Assembly (NCBI GenBank): GCA_049284695.1
Contig: JBAPYK010000069.1
Span: 1-29,797, forward strand
DNA: 29,797 bases
DNA from: Rhodoplanes sp049284695
GTDB taxonomy: Bacteria > Pseudomonadota > Alphaproteobacteria > Rhizobiales > Xanthobacteraceae
Direction: 5' to 3'
Positions 1 through 7,763 of the stretch are shown one piece after another. The notes under the pieces are model-generated. The model was given only the letters and a program-made list of their open reading frames with translations. It was not told where the DNA came from and ran no database searches. Positions within the stretch are counted from its first letter, which is position 1. Every line of letters starts with the position of its first letter. A program made the position numbers and the translations under genes.

Positions 1-333
1 CGCCTCGCCGGCACTCATGTCGGCATGCGGTTCGCGGGCGACGTCTGGTGGGAGCCTTCGCCCGACACGATGGCGAACGGATGGGCAAGCTGGTCGACCA
101 TCGGAACGAGCTACGCAGCGCGCATAGCATTCGGCTGGCGACCATCTGGACTTTTCTATCTCGGCCCCGAAGCACAGGCCTTGGGCGACGGGAGCTATCG
201 CGAGCTCCGGGTCGGACTCCACGTTACGTCTTGGCGGACCGGTCCACTCGAATGGTCGGCAGGCGGAGGTTACGCGCACAGCCAGGACGGCGACGGTCCC
301 TATGTGCGGGTCGGGGTGCTCGTGCGTGAGTAG
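1..333 (+). CDS. bcsS: BcsS-like cellulose-associated outer-membrane protein, C-terminal part
   Basis: This is the 3' end of a gene that begins before the window; the frame is open from base 1 to the TAG at 331-333. The visible 110 residues have alternating polar/aromatic beta-strand character and include RLAGTHVGM, WWEPSPDTM, a stretch ending in SYAARIAFGWR, FYLGPEAQA, LRVGLHVT and a final PYVRVGVL. This pattern matches the C-terminal half of the BcsS family, a predicted outer-membrane beta-barrel protein found with cellulose biosynthesis genes in Hyphomicrobiales. The last residues are VLVRE rather than a classical C-terminal phenylalanine. The family call is recognition by eye. The neighbouring cellulose synthase genes, if present, lie upstream of the window. 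Confidence 0.7.
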   Translation, partial: RLAGTHVGMRFAGDVWWEPSPDTMANGWASWSTIGTSYAARIAFGWRPSGLFYLGPEAQALGDGSYRELRVGLHVTSWRTGPLEWSAGGGYAHSQDGDGPYVRVGVLVRE

Positions 334-427
334 ACGGGCCGGAAGGTGGCTGCACGAAGCTCAGCCCATGATCGCGACCCTTCGTCCAGCTTCACTCGGC
401 GGCACCGGGCGATCCTCGGCCCGCCAA

Positions 428-456
428 GGCTCGGGCTTCGGTCCGAAGCGCGAGCC
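428..456. terminator. GC-rich hairpin between convergent genes
   Basis: GGCTCG at 428-433 pairs with CGAGCC at 451-456. Inside it GCTTC (435-439) pairs with GAAGC (445-449), leaving one G/G mismatch and a five-base loop. It lies between the convergent bcsS-like gene (ends 333) and the patatin-like gene (ends 480), so it could serve both strands. No clear U-tract follows on either strand, so it may only be a stabilising 3' hairpin. Confidence 0.45.
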
Positions 457-479
457 TGTCATCGACGATATCCGCGCGT

Positions 480-1856
480 CTATTCCGCGGCAGTCCCCGA
501 GCGCCTCGTGTCCAAGACGCGGCGCCACCGATCTTGCGCCTCTTTAGCTTGCCGCTTGAAGTAACCCGCATCGTACTTGCGCAATGTGTCTTCGGCGGCC
601 TTACACCCGGCTTTGATGCCATTGTCGAAGTTCTCGTGGCTCCAGTCGAAATTCGTGTGCCCGCCGAAATCGATCTCGATGACGTCGCCGGGCCACGGTA
701 CTTCTCTGCTGAGCCGTGCATGATATTTGAACAGGCGGATATCATCGTCCCCCACGGTCGCCGCGAAAAGCATGCAGAGATTGCCCAAGGCGTCATAGAC
801 GTTCTTCGGCGCGTTGATATGCTTGAAGTCGACGATCTTGCTGACCCAGATTTCGTCGAGGGGGTTGGTCTCCTGGTGATGATCTTCCAGCAGGTCCTGG
901 AAGTTGACGGTATCGACAAGCGCTCCCTCGCAATACTCCGCCCCGTTCTCAAATCGAACCGTCTCTTCGATATAAGGCAGCGCCGAACAGGCGCAGAGCG
1001 TAGGTGCGTCGATCAATTGGTATTTCGGATTTTGCGCCGCGTAATCGAGCGCATTCTTCACGTCGTCCAAGTCGAGCGCCGGCAGCGCGTCGACGATTTC
1101 AGTGGCGCTTTTGCGCTCGCCAACGAGTTCGAGAACCTTCGTAATGGGCACGCCGGTATCGCCGATCATGTGCTTAATGCCGTCGGACTTGAGCGCGGGC
1201 CGATCGGGCATCCGATTGGCGAATAGCTCGATCTTCTTGGTCGAGAGATTGAAGGCATTATGAAAGATGAACGGCTTGTCCTTATCCTTGAGCTTTTCAA
1301 AATCGATGGATTTCAGGAAAGAGCTGTTCTTGTAGTACATTTTGGAAAGGCCGTTGACGTTCGACAGATACATGAACGACGTCAGAAACCGGGTGGCCGG
1401 GTGGGTGGCGCTGAACTCGAGCGCAAGCTTGCTGAGATCTCCCTGATTCCAGCGCTTGGGATCGATGGAGAACGCGAAAACATGCCGCACGAAGTCGAGC
1501 ATCTTCTCAGGCGGCAGGACGACGTTCTTATAGTTCTCGATGTCGGCCATAAACTCGACAGCCGCCCGGGTGAGGGAAACGATATCAGGCCCGAAGACGG
1601 CGTTGATCGGAAACCGGGAATATGACAGGTCGTCGCGATAGACCTTCTCCCGGAAAAACTCCTTCGTCTGTGCGACCTCGTTGCCTTTGTCGCACTGATT
1701 GTAATAGATGCCGACCCACGCGCCGATGCAAGACAAGGCCCAGATGTCGTCCCGGCTGTCGAATTTGATCCCGTACTTGTTCAAACACTCCAGCGCTCCG
1801 ATATGCAGCGCTGCCGCAGGCCCGCCGCCCGCCAGCGCAATCGCTCTCTTCGTCAT
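480..1856 (-). CDS. Patatin-like protein with Cys/Glu in place of the Ser/Asp dyad
   Basis: The 458-residue product begins MTKRAIALAGGGPAAALHIG, the glycine-rich oxyanion-hole motif of patatin-like acyl hydrolases. The usual nucleophile elbow G-x-S-x-G is here L41-S-C-I-G45, putting Cys43 at the serine position, with Ser42 next to it. The usual D-G-G/A motif is E310-G-A (YCEGALVDTV), so Asp is replaced by Glu. There is no signal peptide, so it is probably cytoplasmic. An SD-like GGGGAG lies upstream of the ATG. It sits 64 bases downstream of the cyclase/ATPase gene on the same strand and may be co-transcribed with it. The substrate is unknown; lipase or depolymerase activity should not be assumed given the altered dyad. 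The fold assignment is good, the function uncertain. Confidence 0.8.
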   Translation of the reverse strand: MTKRAIALAGGGPAAALHIGALECLNKYGIKFDSRDDIWALSCIGAWVGIYYNQCDKGNEVAQTKEFFREKVYRDDLSYSRFPINAVFGPDIVSLTRAAVEFMADIENYKNVVLPPEKMLDFVRHVFAFSIDPKRWNQGDLSKLALEFSATHPATRFLTSFMYLSNVNGLSKMYYKNSSFLKSIDFEKLKDKDKPFIFHNAFNLSTKKIELFANRMPDRPALKSDGIKHMIGDTGVPITKVLELVGERKSATEIVDALPALDLDDVKNALDYAAQNPKYQLIDAPTLCACSALPYIEETVRFENGAEYCEGALVDTVNFQDLLEDHHQETNPLDEIWVSKIVDFKHINAPKNVYDALGNLCMLFAATVGDDDIRLFKYHARLSREVPWPGDVIEIDFGGHTNFDWSHENFDNGIKAGCKAAEDTLRKYDAGYFKRQAKEAQDRWRRVLDTRRSGTAAE

Positions 1857-1897
1857 GTGCGCATCTCCCCGAATTTCCGGTTAAGCTATCCGGAAAA

Positions 1898-1912
1898 ACA
1901 CGTCAAACGTGT
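1898..1912 (-). terminator. Weak hairpin plus T-run after the cyclase gene
   Basis: On the minus strand, just after the stop of the cyclase/ATPase gene, ACACG and CGTGT form a 5-bp stem with a five-base loop, followed by a run of five T. The stem is short, so termination would be partial and read-through into the patatin-like gene is likely. Confidence 0.3.
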
Positions 1913-1920
1913 GACCTACT

Positions 1921-4900
1921 TCACCGCAATTGATCGAGGAGAGCTTTGGCCTGGCGGATGTCGTCTGTATCCAGGCCTTCGGCGAACTGCGCCCGAAGGG
2001 GGGCGAGAAGATCGAAGGCCTTCTCCGACCGGCCCTCATCGATCCACAACGTGGCAAGGTCCGCCGCAGCGCGAAGCTCGAGCGCGTGCGCGCTTTGCGT
2101 TCGGGCCACAGACAGGGCCTGACCGAGCAACGTATGCGCCTGCATGCGGGCATCGGGCGCGCGGTCGGTAAGAAGCGCTCGCGCCTTCAGCCGGCACAGC
2201 TCGGCCTCGAACACCCGTTCATTATTGTGATTGGCGATCGCGAGGCCTTGCTGGGCGATTTCCAGCGCCGCGCGCGGCTGCGAGCGGAGCAGCAAGGCCG
2301 GGCACAGGAGCACGAACAGCGACGTGATGCCAAGCTGATACCCAGCCCCGCGATACTCGTTCAGCGCGCTCGTGACGTCGTCGAATGCGCTCGTTGAGGG
2401 GTCCACCATCGCGATGCAGATGTCGCGAACCGCGCGCGACAGGCCGCGCCACTGCCGGAAGCCGTGCTTGTCCGACAGGGCAAAGCATCGCTCGGCGAAG
2501 CCTTGCGACCTGGACCACTCTCCACGCAGCGCATGAAGAATCGAGCCGTAATAGAAGACGTAGGCCTGCGTGTGCGGATGCCGGACGGCATCGGCGCGCT
2601 CGACGGCTATGGCGAGTTGCACGAGCGCCTCGTCGACATCTCCGTGCAGCCATAATCCCCAGGACAAGAGCGCATGAGCCGCCGCGCCGGCATCCTGTCC
2701 GGCGCCGCGCGCGGCGAGCTGCTCGGCCTCACTGCTCGCGTCGAAAAGCGCAATGGCGCGCCGGCACTCGTCCAGGGATTCGGTCAGCGCTCCCAGGAAC
2801 AGAAGGATCATCGCGTGCCCACGCCGCGCATTGAGCAGGGCGGCGCGATCATTGCGTTCCTCGGCGAGGGCGATCAGATCGATGACCGTCTCGTTGGCGC
2901 GGACCAGTTCGCCGCGGATGACCGCCGCGGTCGCGAGCCAGAACATCACGTGAAGCGATTCGGGAGGATCTCCGAGCCGCTCGCACAGTTCGCGCGCCCG
3001 ACTGAACGTCGTTACCGCAACCGTCGACGCCGGACCTTGCGTCGCGATCAGGCAAGGCGCGAGAGCGAGCTGCAGGTCGAGCTCGAGCCGGTCCTTCTCT
3101 ACGCCGACGGGAAGACGTCGCGCCGCCTCGATTCCGCGCTGCAAATGCGCCGTGGCCTCGATATTGGCTGAGGTCGAGGCGGCATTGCGCCCCGCCCGCA
3201 GCCAGTACTCGGCCCCGCGCTTGACCAGACCCGCCTCGGTGAGGTGCCACGCCAGCATCTCCGGCTGAGCCTCGACCAATTCGGGGAAATGCCGCTCGAA
3301 GGCCTGGGCGATCGCGGCGTGAAGCTGGGTGCGCTTGGTCTTAAGCAAGCCGGCATAGGCGGCGTCGCGCACCAGCGCATGTTTGAAAGTATAAACGGTG
3401 TGGGGTTTCTCGCCGCGAGAAAACAGCAGCTCGGAGCGAATGAGCTGATCCAGCGCCTCGTCCAGCTTGTCTGGGGGAAACGTCGACACCATGCTCAGCA
3501 GTTCGTAGAAAAACTCGCGTCCGACGGCGGCGCCGGTCTGGGCGATCTCCTTGGCCGAGGCCGAGCGGTCAAGGCGCGCAAGCAAGGAGCCTTGCAAGGT
3601 GGTCGGGATCGCCCACACGGGCAGCGGGCCGTCGAGCACATAGCGACCGTCCCGCTGTTGCAGCAATCCGCTTTCAAGCAGCGTCTTGGTCAGTTCTTCA
3701 ATGAAGAGCGGCACGCCATCGGTGCGGACGAGCAGTTCATTGACGATTGCGTCCGGCAGCGATTTGCCGCCGGTCACGCGTTCAATCAACGCGATGCCGT
3801 CGCGGCGGCTCAAGCGGCTGAGGTGAATGGTCGTTACATGCGAATGGCCGGGCCAGGGCGCGACGAACTCCGGCCGCGTGGTGATCAAGAACATCGCCCT
3901 GGTCTGTGCGGTTAGTTCGACCGCATGCGCCAGAAATTCGAGCGACGTAGGATCGACCCAGTGGACATCCTCGAAGGCGAGCAGCACCGGCCGCTGCGCC
4001 GCCAACGCTTGGACGTGGCTCCACAGCGCCGCCAGCGTCAATTCTTTCCGCTTCTGCGGGGTCACATCGGGCTGACGCTGCCGCTCGCTCACCGGCAGCG
4101 CGAGGAGATCGGCGATAAGCGCTGTCTGGTCCGCATCCGTCGCGCATCGCGCGAGCAAATCCTCCAGTCTAGCCAATTTCTCCTCTGGCGATTCGCCGCG
4201 CTGAAACCCCGCAGCCCGCTTCAGCTGCGCGACGATCGGGAACAGCACGCTGTGCGTGTGATGCGGGGAGCAGAAAAAACGCAGCGTTAGGTGCGGCTCG
4301 CGCTCCAGCATTTCTTCCAGCGCAAGCACGACATGCGACTTGCCGATTCCAGGCTCGCCGGTGAGAACGACGACTTGGCCCTCGCCCTGGGCCGCGCGCC
4401 GCCATCGACGCTGCAAGATGTCCATCTCTTCGTCGCGGCCGAGAGGGTGCTTAACCGTAGCCCCGTGGCGGGCGGCAAAGCGGCTTTCCACTTCGGTCGG
4501 CTTCAGCACCTCCCAGGCGGGCACCGGTTCCGCCAATCCCTTGAGCGGAATGAGACCGAGATCGCGGTACTCGAATTGCCCGGCGGCGATGCGTCGGGTG
4601 TTCGCGCAGATCACCACCGTGCCCGGCTCGGCGAAGGTCTGCAGGCGAGCGGCTAGATTCGGCGTTTCGCCGAAGGCCGCCTGTTCCTGGGAGGCGCCTT
4701 CGCCGATAAGATCGCCGACGACGACGGTGCCGGTTGCGATCCCCACCCGAACTTGCAACGTCGTATCGACGCGCAGCTTTGCCACCGCCGAAATCAGCGC
4801 CAGCCCCGCGCGCACCGCTTGGTCGGCATCGTCCTCGTGGGCCATTGGATAGCCGAAATAAGCGAGAACGCCGTCGCCCGAATATCGCGCGATGACCCCC

Positions 4901-5292
4901 ACATGAGCGTCGATCACCTGCGCGATGCACTTGTTGTAGGCGGCGATAATGTTTCGGTAGTCTTCAGGATCGAGACGCGTAGAAAGCGCCGTCGAACCCA
5001 CCAAATCGCAGAACAATACCGTGAGCTGGCGCCGTTCGGCTTCCCGTTCGGGCGGAGAGCGCGCAATGGTTTTACGGACGGGTTCGGGCGGGGGGCTCGT
5101 CGCCGATAAAGCTGCGCCGCAATTGCCGCAAAACTTATTGCCTGCGGAATTCTGGCGGCCGCAGCTGGCGCAGTTCAGCACCAGCGCGACGCCGCAATCT
5201 CCGCAGAAGTTCTTGTCATCAGGATTGAGCCTGCCGCAATTCGGGCATCGCACTTCTGTGTTCGTGTGCGTCGCCGTCGACTCCCCATTCAC
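1921..5292 (-). CDS. Zinc-ribbon / class III adenylate cyclase / AAA ATPase / TPR regulator
   Basis: This 1123-residue multidomain protein starts with two zinc ribbons (Cys16/19/30/33 and Cys41/44/55/58). A class III nucleotidyl cyclase domain follows at about residues 87-265, with FCDLVGST (metal-binding Asp96), YSGDGVLAYFG (Asp140) and ETPNLAARLQ carrying the usual Asn and Arg. An ATPase comes next, with Walker A GEPGIGKS near residue 315 and Walker B-like LLAFEDVHW near residue 440. The C-terminal half is helical and alanine/leucine-rich with TPR-like repeats. This is the common architecture of soluble cyclase-STAND regulators in Bradyrhizobium-type bacteria; the cyclase residues look intact, so cAMP production is plausible. 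The start is a GTG at 5290-5292; no strong SD is visible. The patatin-like gene follows on the same strand. The activating signal is unknown. Confidence 0.88.
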   Translation of the reverse strand: MNGESTATHTNTEVRCPNCGRLNPDDKNFCGDCGVALVLNCASCGRQNSAGNKFCGNCGAALSATSPPPEPVRKTIARSPPEREAERRQLTVLFCDLVGSTALSTRLDPEDYRNIIAAYNKCIAQVIDAHVGVIARYSGDGVLAYFGYPMAHEDDADQAVRAGLALISAVAKLRVDTTLQVRVGIATGTVVVGDLIGEGASQEQAAFGETPNLAARLQTFAEPGTVVICANTRRIAAGQFEYRDLGLIPLKGLAEPVPAWEVLKPTEVESRFAARHGATVKHPLGRDEEMDILQRRWRRAAQGEGQVVVLTGEPGIGKSHVVLALEEMLEREPHLTLRFFCSPHHTHSVLFPIVAQLKRAAGFQRGESPEEKLARLEDLLARCATDADQTALIADLLALPVSERQRQPDVTPQKRKELTLAALWSHVQALAAQRPVLLAFEDVHWVDPTSLEFLAHAVELTAQTRAMFLITTRPEFVAPWPGHSHVTTIHLSRLSRRDGIALIERVTGGKSLPDAIVNELLVRTDGVPLFIEELTKTLLESGLLQQRDGRYVLDGPLPVWAIPTTLQGSLLARLDRSASAKEIAQTGAAVGREFFYELLSMVSTFPPDKLDEALDQLIRSELLFSRGEKPHTVYTFKHALVRDAAYAGLLKTKRTQLHAAIAQAFERHFPELVEAQPEMLAWHLTEAGLVKRGAEYWLRAGRNAASTSANIEATAHLQRGIEAARRLPVGVEKDRLELDLQLALAPCLIATQGPASTVAVTTFSRARELCERLGDPPESLHVMFWLATAAVIRGELVRANETVIDLIALAEERNDRAALLNARRGHAMILLFLGALTESLDECRRAIALFDASSEAEQLAARGAGQDAGAAAHALLSWGLWLHGDVDEALVQLAIAVERADAVRHPHTQAYVFYYGSILHALRGEWSRSQGFAERCFALSDKHGFRQWRGLSRAVRDICIAMVDPSTSAFDDVTSALNEYRGAGYQLGITSLFVLLCPALLLRSQPRAALEIAQQGLAIANHNNERVFEAELCRLKARALLTDRAPDARMQAHTLLGQALSVARTQSAHALELRAAADLATLWIDEGRSEKAFDLLAPLRAQFAEGLDTDDIRQAKALLDQLR

Positions 5293-5308
5293 GTCTCTGC
5301 CCAGAGAC
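5293..5308. repeat. Perfect 6-bp inverted repeat abutting the cyclase start codon
   Basis: GTCTCT (5293-5298) and AGAGAC (5303-5308) are separated by GCCC, immediately upstream of the GTG start. In the mRNA it would form a hairpin touching the initiation region; as DNA it could be an operator. Which of these applies cannot be told from sequence. Confidence 0.4.
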
Positions 5309-5713
5309 AGTCACGGGCTGGACGATAAGCCTGGCGTGCGCGTGACAGCAAGGGTGACCCAAGCAAATACTCGTGAGCTTACAACGCCTAGGCGGCAACC
5401 TGCTCGTGCATGCGATTATGCGAATACGTGCGTGCACGCGACGATTATGCGCAACCTGACGATGTATCGGCAAGGACGCATAGAGGTCGGGCATTCGCAT
5501 GCAAACTGGGTCGCTGCGCTCCGGTCCCCAATCGGGAGCCATCCGCCGGGCTAGCCAAATTTCGTGCCCGCCAAACCGATAGGGGCGGGCGCTCGCCGCA
5601 AGCGACGGAGAAAGCTGCAACGGTGAACCGGTTCATAGCTGGACCGAGCATGACGTCGATAGGGTCGCGGGCGCGAAAAGCCGTCGATTCGCTGACGAAG
5701 CGCTCGGAGGACC
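5309..5713. other. Divergent intergenic region between the cyclase gene and the HExxH gene
   Basis: No convincing gene lies in these roughly 400 bases; the short open frames here lack SD sites and family resemblance. The region holds a direct repeat CGATTATGCG at 5413-5422 and 5442-5451 (29 bases start to start) and a perfect palindrome at 5624-5635. It must contain the promoters of both flanking genes, but I see no convincing -35/-10 pair. Confidence 0.6.
5624..5635. promoter_or_regulatory. Perfect 12-bp palindrome TGAACCGGTTCA, possible operator
   Basis: TGAACCGGTTCA is a perfect inverted repeat 78 bases before the ATG of the HExxH gene. Its size and symmetry suit a dimeric repressor or activator site. 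No regulator gene is adjacent, so the assignment is by shape only. Confidence 0.35.
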
Positions 5714-6181
5714 ATGGCCATGCAAGCCCTGCTGACGGCGGTAATTACTTGGTTGTCGGCAAACTACAGTCTCCCGGCAAACTACGATCTTCCGTCAATC
5801 AGATTTGCCGCTCCCGAAGAGATCGCCCTCATTCGCTACGGCGCGTTCGGTCGGGACCGGCGGCAGGCGGCGGCTGCTTACGCCGCGTTGGGGGCGGATC
5901 AGCAGAAGTCCATCGTGTCGGTATACGACGATAGGACGAAGACCATTGTGCTGCCCGCCGGATGGCGCGGCGTCACCCCGGCAGAATTGTCGATCCTCGT
6001 GCATGAGGCTGTTCACCACCTCCAGAACATTGCCGGGCTGACCTATGCCTGCCCGCAGGAGCGGGAGGCGCTTGCCTATCAGGCGCAGGAAAAGTGGCTC
6101 GGCCTGTTTGGGCGCAGCCTCGCGAGCGAATTCCAAATCGATGGGCTGACGCTCCTCGTCAATACCAAGTGTCTCTATTGA
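5714..6181 (+). CDS. Small HExxH (zincin-like) protein, DUF6647-like
   Basis: The 155-residue product has a hydrophobic N-terminus (MAMQALLTAVITWLSANYSL) that could be a weak signal peptide or a buried helix. The core holds LSILVHEAVHHLQN with the zinc-protease motif H-E-A-V-H, then a conserved-looking acidic/aromatic helix CPQEREALAYQAQEKW that could supply the third metal ligand (Glu). This resembles small alphaproteobacterial putative metallopeptidases (I recall the label DUF6647). A CGGAGG Shine-Dalgarno sequence precedes the ATG at 5714; a second in-frame ATG lies at 5720. It stands alone, divergent from the cyclase gene and convergent with selD. Catalytic activity is not proven by the motif. 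Confidence 0.7.
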   Translation: MAMQALLTAVITWLSANYSLPANYDLPSIRFAAPEEIALIRYGAFGRDRRQAAAAYAALGADQQKSIVSVYDDRTKTIVLPAGWRGVTPAELSILVHEAVHHLQNIAGLTYACPQEREALAYQAQEKWLGLFGRSLASEFQIDGLTLLVNTKCLY

Positions 6182-6194
6182 GGCTCCGCATTCC

Positions 6195-6222
6195 GCGCGC
6201 GCATGTTGGTCGTTGCGCGCGC
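6195..6222 (+). terminator. 9-bp GC hairpin after the HExxH gene
   Basis: GCGCGCGCA (6195-6203) pairs perfectly with TGCGCGCGC (6214-6222) around a ten-base loop, starting 14 bases after the stop of the HExxH gene. No U-tract follows. It could also end transcripts coming from selD on the other strand. Confidence 0.4.
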
Positions 6223-6351
6223 TTGCACGGCGGCCGACGCGTTCGCCGCGCGGGCGAGAAGGGTCAATTCAAGGGGCCCTTTGCAAGCAAGGCTTGAGCT
6301 TCGGAAAGTTTGCGGCGGGGTGATTGCTCCGACGCCGGAGGCGCGTCCGCC

Positions 6352-7401
6352 TCATGCCTCGATGCGCACGCACGGCGCGCCGGCCTCGGTCCGTCCGATG
6401 CGACGCGCGGCCGGGTAGCCCGCCGTCACGATCTGTTGCAGGATCGTGTCCGCACGCTCGGCCGCGCAGGCGATCAGTAGGCCGCCCGAGGTTTGCGGGT
6501 CGGTGAGCAGATTGCGCCGCCAATCCGGAAAATCGGCGGGCAGGATCACGCTGTCGCCGTAGCTCGCCCAGTTACGTCCGGACGCGCCGGTGACGACGCC
6601 CTGGCGGAGGAGGGGGACGGCCTCGCGCAGCAGCGGCAACCCGTCGGCGCCGAGGATGATCGAGAGCCCGGAACCGCGCGCCATTTCGAGCGCGTGTCCG
6701 AGGAGGCCGAAGCCGGTCACGTCGGTGATCGCGTGAACCGCCGCGTCCTCGGCGAGTTCGGTCCCAATGCGATTGAGCAGCGTCGTCGTAGCGATCATCT
6801 CCGCATAGGCGTCGCCAGACAGGATCCCCTTCTTCAGCGCGGCCGAATAGATGCCGACGCCGAGCGGCTTCGTCAGGATGAGCGCATCGCCGGGCCTTGC
6901 GTCGGCATTGCGCCGTAGATTCGCCCGGCGGCAGATTCCGATGACGGCAAGTCCGTAGATCGGTTCCGGCGTGTCGATCGAGTGTCCGCCCGCAACCGGA
7001 ATGCCGGCCGAGTTGCACACCGATGCGCCGCCGGCAAGGATCGCCCGGACGATGTCGAGCGGCACTTTATCGAGGGGGATGCCGAGAATCGCGAGCGCCA
7101 TGATCGGTTGGCCGCCCATCGCGTACACGTCGGAGATCGCATTGGTGGCGGCGATGCGTCCAAAATCATGCGGGTCGTCGACGACCGGCATAAAGAAGTC
7201 GGTGGTCGCAACGATGCAGGTCTCGTCGTCGAGCTGCCAGACCGCCGCATCGTCGCCGGTCTCCACCCCGACGATCAGCCGCGCGTAGGGGGTCGTCTTT
7301 GCCTCCCCACCGAGCAGCTGCTGCAGGACCGACGGCGCCAGTTTGCAGCCGCACCCGCCGCCATGAGCAAGGCTGGTCAGTTTGATTTTCGGGACGTTCA
7401 T
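6352..7401 (-). CDS. selD: Selenide, water dikinase (selenophosphate synthetase)
   Basis: The 349-residue protein makes selenophosphate from selenide and ATP, the selenium donor for SelA. The N-terminus carries the glycine-rich catalytic loop H13-GGG-C17-G-C19-K20, matching E. coli Cys17/Lys20, so this is the cysteine rather than the selenocysteine form. Downstream are VETGDDAAVW, the ATP-binding TDFFMPVVDDPHDFGRIAATNAISDVYAMGG region (given here only as its run 7133-7225) and a C-terminal TSGGLLIAC segment. The ATG at 7399-7401 was chosen because the family begins here; the frame stays open upstream only as an antisense shadow of neighbouring genes. It is the last gene of a minus-strand run, 71 bases after the TusA-like gene. 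It supplies the selenium for the plus-strand fdn-sel operon. Confidence 0.96.
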   Translation of the reverse strand: MNVPKIKLTSLAHGGGCGCKLAPSVLQQLLGGEAKTTPYARLIVGVETGDDAAVWQLDDETCIVATTDFFMPVVDDPHDFGRIAATNAISDVYAMGGQPIMALAILGIPLDKVPLDIVRAILAGGASVCNSAGIPVAGGHSIDTPEPIYGLAVIGICRRANLRRNADARPGDALILTKPLGVGIYSAALKKGILSGDAYAEMIATTTLLNRIGTELAEDAAVHAITDVTGFGLLGHALEMARGSGLSIILGADGLPLLREAVPLLRQGVVTGASGRNWASYGDSVILPADFPDWRRNLLTDPQTSGGLLIACAAERADTILQQIVTAGYPAARRIGRTEAGAPCVRIEA

Positions 7402-7472
7402 GATTGCCTTCCCGTCTCTTGCAGCCTCGCCTGGGCCGCAATGCGGCCGTCCGGCGGAGCGGCGCTGCGGCG

Positions 7473-7700
7473 CTAGCGCTGCTTCAATATCCGGAACACG
7501 TAGAGCGAGCCGCGCTGCTCGTGCCCGGTGAGCGCCTGGCCGGTCTGGTTGACGAAATGCGGAACGTCGATAACGGTCAGCGGATCGGTGCATTCGAGCA
7601 CAAGCGTTCCACCGACCGGGACCTTGCGCAGGGCCTTCGCCGCCCGCAGCACCGGCTGCGGGCAGCGCAGGCCGCGCAGATCGAGAACCGTGTCGTTCAT
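7473..7700 (-). CDS. TusA/SirA-family sulfur (selenium?) carrier protein
   Basis: This 75-residue protein starts MNDTVLDLRGLRCPQPVLRA and carries the TusA signature C-P-x-P (Cys13 by this start), the residue that holds the persulfide in the family. The rest, with GGTLVLECTDPLTVIDVPHF, is the normal two-layer TusA fold, and the length is normal. It lies directly upstream of selD on the same strand. TusA proteins pass persulfide sulfur in tRNA thiolation, molybdenum cofactor synthesis and sulfur oxidation; the TusA domain of YedF is associated with selenium genes. The location makes a role in delivering sulfur or selenium to SelD or to formate dehydrogenase plausible, but that is inference. A longer start at 7757 is possible but adds residues not typical of the family. 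Confidence 0.88.
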   Translation of the reverse strand: MNDTVLDLRGLRCPQPVLRAAKALRKVPVGGTLVLECTDPLTVIDVPHFVNQTGQALTGHEQRGSLYVFRILKQR

Positions 7701-7763
7701 GGCCGCGTTCCGGACGCCCTCGGGCCGGGCCGCGAACGATACGCCTGCATTGCGCATTGCTCG

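Noticed and set aside
6338..6353. Short GAGGCG/CGCCTC hairpin at the selD stop as a terminator
   Set aside because: A 6-bp stem that includes the stop codon and has no U-tract is more likely chance in GC-rich DNA.
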